From NCBI RefSeq assembly GCF_004362865.1, contig NZ_SNYI01000003.1, forward strand, positions 434,001 to 498,000: DNA of 64,000 nt, read 5' to 3'. Shown one piece after another: positions 26,327 to 34,839 of this stretch. This stretch comes from Zeaxanthinibacter enoshimensis (lineage in GTDB: Bacteria > Bacteroidota > Bacteroidia > Flavobacteriales > Flavobacteriaceae). The position numbers and the translations under genes are program-made. The notes under the pieces were generated by a model. It made no database searches. It was not told where the DNA came from and saw only the letters and a program-made list of their open reading frames with translations. The number at the start of each line of letters is the position of its first letter. Positions within the stretch are counted from its first letter, which is position 1.

Positions 26327-27918
26327 ATGCTGTGATTTTTCAAGGTTACCGGGAGCCTTCCGGGAGCCTGGGTTTTTCCCAGGAAATACAGGGCCGCTTG
26401 CTGCTGGAAAGGCAGCATATCCTGGTAGGCTACTACTACTGTCTTTGCTGCCTGAAGATCCAGTAGGTCCAGTACGTAGGGATTTCCGAATAGATACAAC
26501 ACGACCTCGCGATCGCGAAACAGTTGATCTAACAAAGCCAGGACTTCGCTGCTGATATCAAAATTATTGGCAGGTTTAACTTTGGGAGGAAACAGCCCTA
26601 TGACCAATGGTTTTTTCGTTTTACCAAGTCTTGCATCCGGGTTATTAGTAGTCGGGTCAATATGCATTATTTCGGACATATCAGCCCCGATCTCTGTGAA
26701 AAAGGCAGGAGCAGCGATTTTTGAAATCGCAAAGCACTCAAAATCTCCCTGCTGCAATTCTTTTTTTAACCCGGGATCTTCGAACAGGCAGGTAAGACTT
26801 GCCTGGGCTAATTCCTTGTTCAGGCTGTATGGATCTGCCGGTTCCGAGAAAGATTCCGGCTGTTTGTCAATTGCACGGGATTTAAGCTCCCATACCCTGT
26901 TAAATGCTTCCTCAATTACCCCGGTGTCGGCTTTTTCCAGGATCATTTCTATACCTTCTTGCACATGCTCTGTAAAACACAATACATCATTACCTGCGTT
27001 AAAGGCAGCGTATTCCAGGCCACCTTTTTCCGGGAAAAGACTTGAAACCGCATGCATGTTAAGGGCGTCTGATACAACCACTCCTTTAAACCCCAGCTGC
27101 TCCCGTAAAATATCTTTGATGATCAGGGGTGAGATGGTAGCCGGAGTTTTTTCTGCCGGATCCAGGACAGGTACCGAAAGGTGGCCCACCATAACCGAAT
27201 CTACCCCGGCTTCGATCAGGGCGCGAAATGGCGGAAATTCTCGCTTCCCGAGCAGTTCCCTGTCGGCCGTGATCAGGGGCAGGCCCAGGTGGGAATCCGT
27301 AGCAGTATCCCCGTGACCGGGAAAATGCTTTGCTGACGTCAGAACTCCACCGGCTTGCAGGCCCTGGTTAAAAGCGACCGACTTACGGGCTACCAGTTCG
27401 GCATCCTCGCCGAAGGACCGGTAGCCGATAACCGGATTCTCCGGATTGCAATTGACATCCGCAACCGGTGCAAAATTCCAGTGAATGCCCTGGTTTATAC
27501 AATCTTCCCCAACCGCCTTTCCGACTCTGAAAAGAAGATCTTCCTTTCCCTGGATCGCTCCAAGGGTAATGGCATAAGGGTATTGGGGGGTGTCTTCTAT
27601 TCGCATAGCCAGGCCCCATTCGGCGTCTATGCTGATCAGGAGCGGGACAGGCGCTGCAGCCTGGTAGCGAAGTATCAGCTGTCTTAATACAGCTAAGCTT
27701 TCTTTATTATATTCAATCTTTTTAGCTCCTTCAAAGTTAGTCGCGGCACTGGCCCGGCTGTGAAAAAAGCAGATCCCGCCAATGTACTGGTTGTGGATCA
27801 GATTCTCCAGTTTCCGGATTTCTTCCTCCGTATCATTGATAAAGGCGGCAGGCATAAATAATTGCCCGACCTTCTGGGTGGTGCTTAATTGTTCCGGGGA
27901 TACTGAATTGTATGGCAT
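26323..27918 (-). CDS. Glycoside hydrolase family 3, NagZ-like beta-N-acetylglucosaminidase
   Basis: About 531 residues from the ATG at 27918; an upstream start at 27954 would overlap the permease gene. The GH3 barrel is typical of NagZ-type enzymes: QKVGQLFMPA, IDAEWGLAMR, KHFPGHGDTATDSHLGLP (the His/Asp dyad acting as acid/base) and VVSDALNMHAVS (Asp nucleophile). A C-terminal alpha/beta sandwich of about 170 residues follows, unlike the 340-residue single-domain NagZ of E. coli. It should remove GlcNAc from anhydromuropeptides, giving the substrate of AnmK. No signal peptide is seen, so it is probably cytosolic, after import by the AmpG-like permease. Confidence 0.88.
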   Translation of the reverse strand: MPYNSVSPEQLSTTQKVGQLFMPAAFINDTEEEIRKLENLIHNQYIGGICFFHSRASAATNFEGAKKIEYNKESLAVLRQLILRYQAAAPVPLLISIDAEWGLAMRIEDTPQYPYAITLGAIQGKEDLLFRVGKAVGEDCINQGIHWNFAPVADVNCNPENPVIGYRSFGEDAELVARKSVAFNQGLQAGGVLTSAKHFPGHGDTATDSHLGLPLITADRELLGKREFPPFRALIEAGVDSVMVGHLSVPVLDPAEKTPATISPLIIKDILREQLGFKGVVVSDALNMHAVSSLFPEKGGLEYAAFNAGNDVLCFTEHVQEGIEMILEKADTGVIEEAFNRVWELKSRAIDKQPESFSEPADPYSLNKELAQASLTCLFEDPGLKKELQQGDFECFAISKIAAPAFFTEIGADMSEIMHIDPTTNNPDARLGKTKKPLVIGLFPPKVKPANNFDISSEVLALLDQLFRDREVVLYLFGNPYVLDLLDLQAAKTVVVAYQDMLPFQQQAALYFLGKTQAPGRLPVTLKNHSI

Positions 27919-27925
27919 AGTGCAG

Positions 27926-29188
27926 TTATTCGTTGGATTTTTTCCCGTAATCATCGGGATATTTCAGGAATCTGAGCATCAGTAATGCAGGGAGTGCTGC
28001 GATCACCACCCAGATAAAGAATCCCGCATAACCTAACCATTCCTGTATATATCCGCTGATCATCCCGGGTAGCATCATCCCCAGGGCCATAAATCCCGTG
28101 GCAATGGCATAGTGGGAAGTTTTAGAGTTGCCATCCGCTATATAGATCAGGTAAATAAGGAATGCGGCGAAACCAAAGCCGTATCCAAATTGTTCCAGGA
28201 CGACCGTTGCTACGATAGCGCCCATGTTCGTGGTCTGTGTGACAGCAAGTATGGCGTATAGGATATTAGGGGCATTCAGGGATAGCACCATGGGCAACAT
28301 CCATTTCCGCAACCCATCCCTGGAGATAAGGATACCTCCAAGAATTCCTCCGAGGGATAACATGATAACCCCGATTGTCCCGTAGATGATGCCGATGGCC
28401 TTGGTAGATAGCCCCAGTCCGCCGTCCTCTGAGCCATCCAGCAAGAATGGCTGGGCCATTTTAACCAATTGGGATTCCCCCAGGCGGTAACACAGGATAA
28501 AGCCCAGGGCCAGCCCGATCTGTGGTTTTTTAAAGAAGGAAACAAACACTTCCATGAAATCTTTCGGCTTTTCCCGGTTGGGGTCCGACGCTTCAAATTT
28601 CGGCGTGACAAAGAAATTGGTGATCGTTAACAGCAGCATAAGGACCGATGCGGACACCATGGTGATAGACCAAGCACGGGTATTATCACCTAGCTGTTCT
28701 TCCAGGAAGCCTGCCAGGACTACGATCAGTCCGCTCCCTGTGACCATGGCAAGCCTGTAAAAAGTACTCCGGATCCCCACAAAAAAAGACTGTTTCTTTT
28801 GGGTCAGGCCGATCATATAATATCCGTCAGCAGCAATATCATTAGTGGCGGATGCAAATGCAGCAACCCAGAAGCAGGCAAGGGTGGTGATAAAGAACTG
28901 GTTGGTGGGAAGAGTGAGGCCGACCCCCAGCAACGCAAGGGCAATGACTAATTGCATAGCCAGGAACCAGGTTCGTTTGGTACTCCTGAGGTCAACAAAG
29001 GGGCTCCATAGGGGTTTGAGGACCCATGGCAAGTACAGCCAGCTAGTGTACAATCCTATATCCGCGTTAGATATGTCTAAGCGTTTATACATGGTGACCG
29101 ATACGGTTACGATCAGGATATAGGGGATGCCTTGGGTGAAATAAAGGGTTGGGACCCAGGCCCATGCCCGTTTATCTTTTTGAATCAT
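27926..29188 (-). CDS. AmpG-like major facilitator permease (muropeptide import)
   Basis: A 420-residue protein with about 12 membrane segments and the MFS pattern. The N-terminal WVPTLYFTQGIPYILIVTV, SWLYLPWVLKPLWSPFVD and ATNDIAADGYYMIGL resemble AmpG, the importer of GlcNAc-anhydroMurNAc peptides. A link to peptidoglycan recycling follows from its neighbours NagZ-like, AnmK, NagB and MurQ. The start overlaps the stop of the GH10-like gene by 17 bp. Confidence 0.86.
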   Translation of the reverse strand: MIQKDKRAWAWVPTLYFTQGIPYILIVTVSVTMYKRLDISNADIGLYTSWLYLPWVLKPLWSPFVDLRSTKRTWFLAMQLVIALALLGVGLTLPTNQFFITTLACFWVAAFASATNDIAADGYYMIGLTQKKQSFFVGIRSTFYRLAMVTGSGLIVVLAGFLEEQLGDNTRAWSITMVSASVLMLLLTITNFFVTPKFEASDPNREKPKDFMEVFVSFFKKPQIGLALGFILCYRLGESQLVKMAQPFLLDGSEDGGLGLSTKAIGIIYGTIGVIMLSLGGILGGILISRDGLRKWMLPMVLSLNAPNILYAILAVTQTTNMGAIVATVVLEQFGYGFGFAAFLIYLIYIADGNSKTSHYAIATGFMALGMMLPGMISGYIQEWLGYAGFFIWVVIAALPALLMLRFLKYPDDYGKKSNE

Positions 29189-30707
29189 GTTGTCGACTTT
29201 GGTCTAAATGTAGAAAAATAGGATGGCTTTCTTTTCCATAGCGATCCAAAAAGCTGACGAAAATCTTTTTCCTGTTCCGGATAAGATCTCCGGTCAGTTG
29301 AAAGCGGTTGTCTTCATTTATCCTGATCTTCGCCAGGAGATTTTTGGGGTCTGCAGGAAGTTTTGCATTCTTTTTCCGGGCCTTGTAGACGAGGGCATAA
29401 TCCCAGTTGGCAGCCTCCGCGGGAGATATAGTAAAATCTACGGAACCCCCGGAGATACTGTACTCGAGCAGATCAGGAGTGACGGCCGGGAAGGAAGAAG
29501 ACAGGGGGCTGACAGGCGTCAGCGCAGGCAGGGGGTATAACCCTTTTTCAAATGTGTTTACCACCTCTTTTTCCGCATTCATAAGGGATTTGGCGCTGAA
29601 ATAGGCATTACCCTGAATCCCGCCGCTATTCCGGGCGAATTCTACCTGTTGCCGGAGTTCATCTTTCTGATCCCATGCCTTGTCAGGATTGTTCTTAACC
29701 TTATAGGCCCCGTTACCTATATACAGGTTGGCCGTGCTTTTATTTTCTGACCACCAGCTGACGATCTTCCTGTGGGAGGCCGGTTCATAATCCATACTCC
29801 AGTAAACCTGGGGGATCAGGTAGTCTATCCAGCCTTGTTCCATCCACAAGAGGGGATCAGCATACAGGTCTTCGTAAGTTGTCTGCCCGGCTTTGGTATC
29901 CGAACCCCTTGGGTCAGTGTCTTTGTTTTTCCAGACCCCGAACGGGCTGATTCCAAATTGTACCCATGGCTTGTGTTTCTTGATAGCCACATGGATCTTT
30001 TTGACCAATGAATCAACGTTACTCCTCCGCCAGTCATCGATAGACTGGCCCGGCCTGGCGTACTCCCGGAAGGCCGTAGAATCATTGAATTTTTCGCCGC
30101 TGATCTTGTAAGGGTAGAAATAGTCGTCAAAATGAATGGCATCTACCGGGTAATTCAGTACAATTTCTTCCATAATGGCAGTTAGTTTTTCCTGTACTTC
30201 AGGTAAACCCGGGTTGTAATAATATTTATTCCCATATGGCAGCATCCATTCCGGGTGCTTCTTCAGGTCGTGCTCTTCCGCGAGGGAAACGGTATCCAGG
30301 CTCATTGTTGCCCGGTAGGGATTAAGCCAGGCATGGAACTCCATCCCTTTTTCATGAGATGTCTTTACCATCCATTCAAGGGGATCCGTGGTAGTAGGAG
30401 CCTTACCTTCTTTACCGGTAAGGTATCGAGACCAGGGGGCCAGGTCTGTAGGGTAAAAGGCATCCCCGGCTGTCCTTACCTGGACAATGACAGCGTTGAA
30501 ATTCAGGTTTTTATAGAAATCAAGGATCCGGATAAATTCCTCTTGCTGGGTTTCCCATGGGGCATTTGGATCTTTTGGCCAGTCGATATTGGCCACCGTG
30601 GCAATCCAGACTCCCCTGAATTCCCGTTTGGGGGCAGGGGAGGTGTTCCGGAATACTCCACAAGAAGCCACTAAGAATACCAATAGTAAGCCAATGGTTG
30701 GTCTCAT
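29172..30707 (-). CDS. Lipoprotein glycan hydrolase, GHL10/DigH-like
   Basis: A 511-residue lipoprotein (signal ending VASC, Cys16). The GHL10 (DUF187) barrel has FRGVWIATVANIDWPKDP, NFNAVIVQVRTAGDAFYP, PWSRYLTG, and the catalytic-site stretch YPVDAIHFDDYFYPY, then QFGISPFGVW and DYLIPQVYWS. A C-terminal beta domain of about 110 residues follows. The E. coli relative DigH (YddW) is a divisome-linked enzyme that cuts peptidoglycan strands stripped of peptides; the neighbours here support a cell-wall substrate. It would release glycan for import by the adjacent permease. Confidence 0.85.
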   Translation of the reverse strand: MRPTIGLLLVFLVASCGVFRNTSPAPKREFRGVWIATVANIDWPKDPNAPWETQQEEFIRILDFYKNLNFNAVIVQVRTAGDAFYPTDLAPWSRYLTGKEGKAPTTTDPLEWMVKTSHEKGMEFHAWLNPYRATMSLDTVSLAEEHDLKKHPEWMLPYGNKYYYNPGLPEVQEKLTAIMEEIVLNYPVDAIHFDDYFYPYKISGEKFNDSTAFREYARPGQSIDDWRRSNVDSLVKKIHVAIKKHKPWVQFGISPFGVWKNKDTDPRGSDTKAGQTTYEDLYADPLLWMEQGWIDYLIPQVYWSMDYEPASHRKIVSWWSENKSTANLYIGNGAYKVKNNPDKAWDQKDELRQQVEFARNSGGIQGNAYFSAKSLMNAEKEVVNTFEKGLYPLPALTPVSPLSSSFPAVTPDLLEYSISGGSVDFTISPAEAANWDYALVYKARKKNAKLPADPKNLLAKIRINEDNRFQLTGDLIRNRKKIFVSFLDRYGKESHPIFLHLDQSRQHDSKR

Positions 30708-30764
30708 AAAATGGATGGATTTGGGTGGTGAAGATATTTAATTCTTCTATTCTTTAATCAGGGA

Positions 30765-32708
30765 TTATTGGAAATGATACCTGACAAACCCTTCCATGGC
30801 TTCGTATTCTGCAAGTCCCAGGGCATTGTATTTCCTCGCTGTTTCCTTGTTCCGCTGTTCTGCTCTTTGCCAGAATTCGCGTTCATCATTACCGGGGAAC
30901 ATGGCGCTGTCTTTCTGGGACTGGTGCTTAAAGATGGCATTCTTTTTTCGCTCCATATCTTTTGGACCAATTGGGATAGCCATTTCCATATCCGCAATAT
31001 CCCATTCCTGCCAGGCCCCGCGGTAGAGCCAGACATAGCAATCAGAGATCCAGTCGGCCTCTTCCTTAACTAATCGGTCCAGGGCTGCATAGATCACCTG
31101 CAGGCAGACCCGGTGGGTACCATGGGGATCGGAGAGGTCCCCGGCGGCAAAGATCTGGTGAGGTTTTATCTTTTGCAGCAGGTCATAAGTAATCTGGATG
31201 TCTTCTTCCGAATGTGGTTTTTTCTTAACGGTACCTGTTTCGTAGAAAGGCAGGTTCTGGAAGTGCGCATTGGCTTCTTTAACACCGCAATAACGACAGG
31301 CTGCCAGCGCTTCTCCTTTCCTGATCAGGCCTTTGAACCTCTGGATCTCGGGACTGTCTACCTGTCCCGGGGTCTTGCTGCTGAGGAATTCCCGGACCTC
31401 CCTGAATTGTTTCTTCAGGGTTTCGTTCTGTTCCTGAATATCCGTGGCGAAATCCAGGAACCGGATCACTTCATCGTCAAAGACCGCGATATTCCCGGAG
31501 GTCTGGTAGGCTACATGGACATCATGTCCCTGGTCTACCAGCCGCAATAGGGTTCCACCCATAGAGATCACATCGTCATCCGGGTGGGGACTGAATACCA
31601 GGGACCGTTTCGGGTACGGATCTTTGCGCTCGGGCCGCCTGCTGTCGTCCGCATTTGGTTTACCTCCCGGCCACCCGGTAATGGTACTTTGTAACTGGTT
31701 AAACACCCTGAGGTTGATATCTTCCGCAGAACCGATCTCTGCAACCAGGTTCCCCATCCCGTATTCATTATAATCTTCATTGGTCAGTTTCAGGATAGCC
31801 TTGTCCAGTTTATGAGAAAGCCAGATAGTGGCCTTTTTGATCAGGTTGTCATCCCACTCACACTCGCTGACCAGCCATGGAGTGCTCAGCCGGGTCAGGG
31901 AGGAAGCGGCAGCGTGATCCAGGATAAAATCACAATTATTATGGTGTTGCAGGAAAGTAGCCGGAACCGATTCCCTGATCTCACCTTCCACGGCCTGCCT
32001 GATGATATCTGATTTACCTTCTCCCCAGGCCATCAGGACAATACGTTTTGCACTCATAATAGTGCCCACCCCCATGGTGATCGCTTTAGAGGGAACATTT
32101 TCGAGCCCGAAGAAATCACTGGCAGCATCCAGGCGCGTCACCCTGTCCAGTCTTACCATCCGTGTCTTACTGTTAATGGAAGACCCGGGTTCGTTGAATC
32201 CCACATGTCCTGTCCGGCCTATCCCTAGCACCTGTATATCGATACCGCCTGCCTCTTTGATCTTCTTCTCGTATGCCTCGCAGAACTCCCGCACATCCTC
32301 CTTGTCCAGGGTGCCGTCAGGGATATGAACATTCGATTTCTTGATGTCGATATGATCAAATAAATGTTCGTTCATAAAACGGACATAACTGTGGATAGAA
32401 TCCGGCTCCATTGGATAGTATTCATCCAGGTTAAATGTGATCACATTCTTAAAGCTCAGTCCTTCTTCTTTGTGGAATTTCACCAGGAAATCATACATTT
32501 TAGTAGGAGTTGAGCCAGTAGCCAGTCCCAGTACCACGTTCTTGCCCTGTTTCTGACGTTGGCGGATCAATTCGGCTATTTCATTAGCCACGTAGAAAGA
32601 AGCTTCTTGAGAATTGTCGTGGATATGGGTGTCTATCTTTTCAAATTTCCGGGATTCCTCAGCTGTGGGATACCCGGGAATACGGGGTCTGGTTTGCAAA
32701 TCGGCCAT
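30765..32708 (-). CDS. nagB: Glucosamine-6-phosphate deaminase fused to LmbE/PIG-L-type deacetylase domain
   Basis: A 647-residue two-domain protein. Residues about 30-345 are NagB: LGLATGSTPTKMYDFLV, NLDEYYPM (Asp95, general base) and LGIGRTGHVGFNEPGSS. In the last box the Asp of the E. coli sequence (GxGxDGH) is Thr166, while His168 and Glu173 remain. Residues about 365-640 are LmbE-like: SPHPDDDVISMGGTLL (zinc ligands His375, Asp378) and DLSDPHGTHRVC (His529/His532). The first domain makes fructose-6-phosphate and ammonia from GlcN-6-P; the second belongs to a family containing GlcNAc deacetylases. This fusion recurs in Bacteroidota. It is the first gene of the recycling set and faces the deoR-murQ unit. 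Confidence 0.93.
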   Translation of the reverse strand: MADLQTRPRIPGYPTAEESRKFEKIDTHIHDNSQEASFYVANEIAELIRQRQKQGKNVVLGLATGSTPTKMYDFLVKFHKEEGLSFKNVITFNLDEYYPMEPDSIHSYVRFMNEHLFDHIDIKKSNVHIPDGTLDKEDVREFCEAYEKKIKEAGGIDIQVLGIGRTGHVGFNEPGSSINSKTRMVRLDRVTRLDAASDFFGLENVPSKAITMGVGTIMSAKRIVLMAWGEGKSDIIRQAVEGEIRESVPATFLQHHNNCDFILDHAAASSLTRLSTPWLVSECEWDDNLIKKATIWLSHKLDKAILKLTNEDYNEYGMGNLVAEIGSAEDINLRVFNQLQSTITGWPGGKPNADDSRRPERKDPYPKRSLVFSPHPDDDVISMGGTLLRLVDQGHDVHVAYQTSGNIAVFDDEVIRFLDFATDIQEQNETLKKQFREVREFLSSKTPGQVDSPEIQRFKGLIRKGEALAACRYCGVKEANAHFQNLPFYETGTVKKKPHSEEDIQITYDLLQKIKPHQIFAAGDLSDPHGTHRVCLQVIYAALDRLVKEEADWISDCYVWLYRGAWQEWDIADMEMAIPIGPKDMERKKNAIFKHQSQKDSAMFPGNDEREFWQRAEQRNKETARKYNALGLAEYEAMEGFVRYHFQ

Positions 32709-32866
32709 GACGTAAAGGGTTTAAAGTGAACTGCAAAGATAAAAATAATTCGATAATGTTGCAGCTTTTTGCTGTTTTTATTGCAGTAACTTGCTCTATT
32801 TATGTCTTAAAGATATTAAAGCGACAAAAAACGGCAGAATGAATATTTTGTTATCTTTGCCCCGAT
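32709..32866. promoter_or_regulatory. Divergent control region of the recycling locus
   Basis: Minus-strand box TATCTTTG (plus-strand 32734-32741) points to nagB; plus-strand TATCTTTG (32852-32859) points to the deoR gene and ends 7 bp before its ATG, so that transcript is nearly leaderless. Between them are CTGCAA (32731-32736), TTGCAG (32759-32764) and TTGCAG (32781-32786); the last two are 22 bp apart, two helical turns. They are candidate DeoR-family operators. No -33 TTTG at standard spacing was found for either. Confidence 0.5.
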
Positions 32867-33616
32867 ATGCTGAAAGAAGAGAGACAATTAAAGATCCTAA
32901 ACGAAGTAGAGCTTCATAACCGCGTGTTGCTTTCCGATATTGCAGAGATGCTGGATGTCTCCGTGGATACGATCCGCAGGGACGTCAAGGAACTCGATGC
33001 AGAGAACAAGTTGCGGAAGGTTCACGGCGGCGCGATCTCCATGGGATTTACCGATCCAACTGCAGACCATTCCAAGATCTACGCGCTCAATGAAAAAAGT
33101 ATTATTGCCCAGAAAGCCACGGGATTACTGAGAGACGGGGCCGTGATCTTTATCGATGGGGGAACGACCTGCCTGGAGTTAGCCCGGCAGATCCCCAGGC
33201 AGCTGCACCTCACCTGTTTCACCCTGAGTCTCCCGGTGGCTTTACAGCTGTTGACCAAGCCCAATATAGAAGTGATCTTCCTGGGAGGAACTATCTCCCG
33301 TGAAGCCCAGATATCTGTCGGCGCCAGTGCTATACACCAGTTGTCCGAGATCCGGGTGGATTATGGTTTCATCGGGACGGGGTACGTGGATGCACTGCAT
33401 GGGCTGACGGAGTTTGACTGGGACATCGTCCAGGTCAAAAAAGGAGTGATACAAGCGTCTAAAAAAACGGTACTTTTATGCATCTCGGAAAAGCTGAATT
33501 CGCAACACCGCTACAAGACCTGCAATATAAATGCTATTAACACAATGATCACTGAGCTGGAACCGGAAAATAACCTGCTCAATATGTTCAGAAAACACGA
33601 AATACACCTGCTTTAA
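32867..33616 (+). CDS. DeoR-family transcriptional regulator
   Basis: A 249-residue repressor-type protein. The N-terminal winged helix-turn-helix carries the DeoR signature (LLSDIAEMLDVSVDTIRRDV, then ENKLRKVHGGAIS). The C-terminal sugar-phosphate sensor domain has IFIDGGTTCLELARQIP, IFLGGTISREAQISVGASA and DYGFIGTGYVD. Coupled to murQ by a 1-bp gap and divergent from nagB, it most likely senses an amino-sugar phosphate such as MurNAc-6-P, GlcNAc-6-P or GlcN-6-P and controls both units. This is inferred from position. Confidence 0.92.
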   Translation: MLKEERQLKILNEVELHNRVLLSDIAEMLDVSVDTIRRDVKELDAENKLRKVHGGAISMGFTDPTADHSKIYALNEKSIIAQKATGLLRDGAVIFIDGGTTCLELARQIPRQLHLTCFTLSLPVALQLLTKPNIEVIFLGGTISREAQISVGASAIHQLSEIRVDYGFIGTGYVDALHGLTEFDWDIVQVKKGVIQASKKTVLLCISEKLNSQHRYKTCNINAINTMITELEPENNLLNMFRKHEIHLL

Positions 33617-33617
33617 T

Positions 33618-34433
33618 ATGTCAGAGTACCAAAAAATCACCGAATCACCGTCTCATTACGAGCATTTGGAACAAATGGATACTGCAGATATCCTTGCAAA
33701 CATGAACCGGGAAGACCGCAAAGTAGCCGATGCCGTTGCCCTGGTCATACCCCGTATCACCGAATTGGTCGATGGCCTTGAAGAACGCTTTTACCAGGGG
33801 GGGAGATTATTTTACATCGGGGCCGGTACCAGTGGGAGACTGGGAATCCTTGATGCATCAGAAATACCACCAACCTATGGGATGCCGCACAACCGTGTGA
33901 TCGGGCTGATCGCAGGCGGTGACGGGGCCATCAGGAAAGCAGTGGAGAATGCAGAAGATGATACAGAACAGGCGTGGAAAGATTTAGAGGCTCATGAGAT
34001 CACAGCACTGGATACCGTGGTGGGGATCGCGGCTTCAGGTACTACACCGTACGTTCTTGGGGGTGTAAGATCAGCGAAGGAAAAAGGACTGCTGACCGCG
34101 GGGATTACGAATAACCCTGGTTCTCCTTTGGCCCAGGCCGTGGATATCCCTATTGAGATCAACGTGGGACCCGAATTTGTAACCGGGAGTACACGGATGA
34201 AAAGCGGAACTTCCCAGAAGCTTGCCCTTAATATGATCTCTACAGCGCTCATGATCAGGATAGGCCGTGTGAAAGGAAACAAAATGGTGAATATGCAGCT
34301 GAGCAATAACAAACTTGTAGATCGTGGTACCAGGTATCTCATGGAAGGGCTGCACCTGGATTACCAGGAAGCCCAGGATGTGCTAAAGAAATACGGCTCG
34401 GTTCAGAAAGCAATGGAAGCCTACGGTAAGTAA
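33618..34433 (+). CDS. murQ: N-acetylmuramic acid 6-phosphate etherase
   Basis: A 271-residue SIS-fold enzyme that splits MurNAc-6-P into GlcNAc-6-P and D-lactate. Signatures: YIGAGTSGRLGILDASEIPP (sugar-phosphate site and catalytic Glu), GLIAGGDGAIRKAVENAEDD, VVGIAASGTTPYVLGG, TNNPGSPLAQ and TGSTRMKSGTSQKLALNMIS. It begins 1 bp after the regulator gene. The stop is 1 bp from that of the converging cytochrome gene. Confidence 0.96.
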   Translation: MSEYQKITESPSHYEHLEQMDTADILANMNREDRKVADAVALVIPRITELVDGLEERFYQGGRLFYIGAGTSGRLGILDASEIPPTYGMPHNRVIGLIAGGDGAIRKAVENAEDDTEQAWKDLEAHEITALDTVVGIAASGTTPYVLGGVRSAKEKGLLTAGITNNPGSPLAQAVDIPIEINVGPEFVTGSTRMKSGTSQKLALNMISTALMIRIGRVKGNKMVNMQLSNNKLVDRGTRYLMEGLHLDYQEAQDVLKKYGSVQKAMEAYGK

Positions 34434-34434
34434 T

Positions 34435-34836
34435 TTACTGGCTTACCGCGCTGACTTCTTCAACGGTTACCATAGCACCCCCTTCATTTCCCCAGCTGTG
34501 CAGGATGTAGTTTAAGACATCGGCCACTTCTTCATCTTCCAGCCCCATGTTCATCATCATGTTGTCGTAGGTTACCCCATTGACGACGATCTCACCCTGC
34601 TGCCCGAATTTGACAGCCCGGATGCTGGATTCCCGTTTTTCCAGGAGGTAATCTGAACCGGCGAGCGGTGGAAAAGTGTTGGCCACCCCTTCCCCGGATG
34701 GTAAATGGCAGGTAACACAGAAATCCTGGTAGATCTCTTTTCCGCGTTCCATACTGGCTTGTAATTCCTTATCCTGGAATAGGTGCAACGCAATAGCACC
34801 CACCAGGAATATATAGATGGGCAGAAATATTTTCAT
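34435..34836 (-). CDS. Exported c-type cytochrome, partner of sugar dehydrogenase
   Basis: A 133-residue protein with an N-terminal membrane/signal segment (residues 2-20) and one haem c site CVTCH (40-44). FPPLAGSDYLLE is the usual stretch after the haem site, and Met-rich NMMMNMGLEDEEVADVLNY offers the axial Met. It starts 3 bp after the PQQ-type dehydrogenase stop, so it probably accepts electrons from that enzyme in the periplasm. Confidence 0.88.
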   Translation of the reverse strand: MKIFLPIYIFLVGAIALHLFQDKELQASMERGKEIYQDFCVTCHLPSGEGVANTFPPLAGSDYLLEKRESSIRAVKFGQQGEIVVNGVTYDNMMMNMGLEDEEVADVLNYILHSWGNEGGAMVTVEEVSAVSQ

Positions 34837-34839
34837 GGA

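Noticed and set aside
27919-27954. Upstream start for the GH3 enzyme
   Set aside because: It would overlap the end of the permease gene and add twelve residues that are not family-like; the ATG at 27918 fits the GH3 N-terminus.
25253-34433. Polysaccharide utilisation locus (SusC/SusD type)
   Set aside because: No SusC or SusD pair is present; all enzymes point to anhydromuropeptide and amino-sugar recycling.
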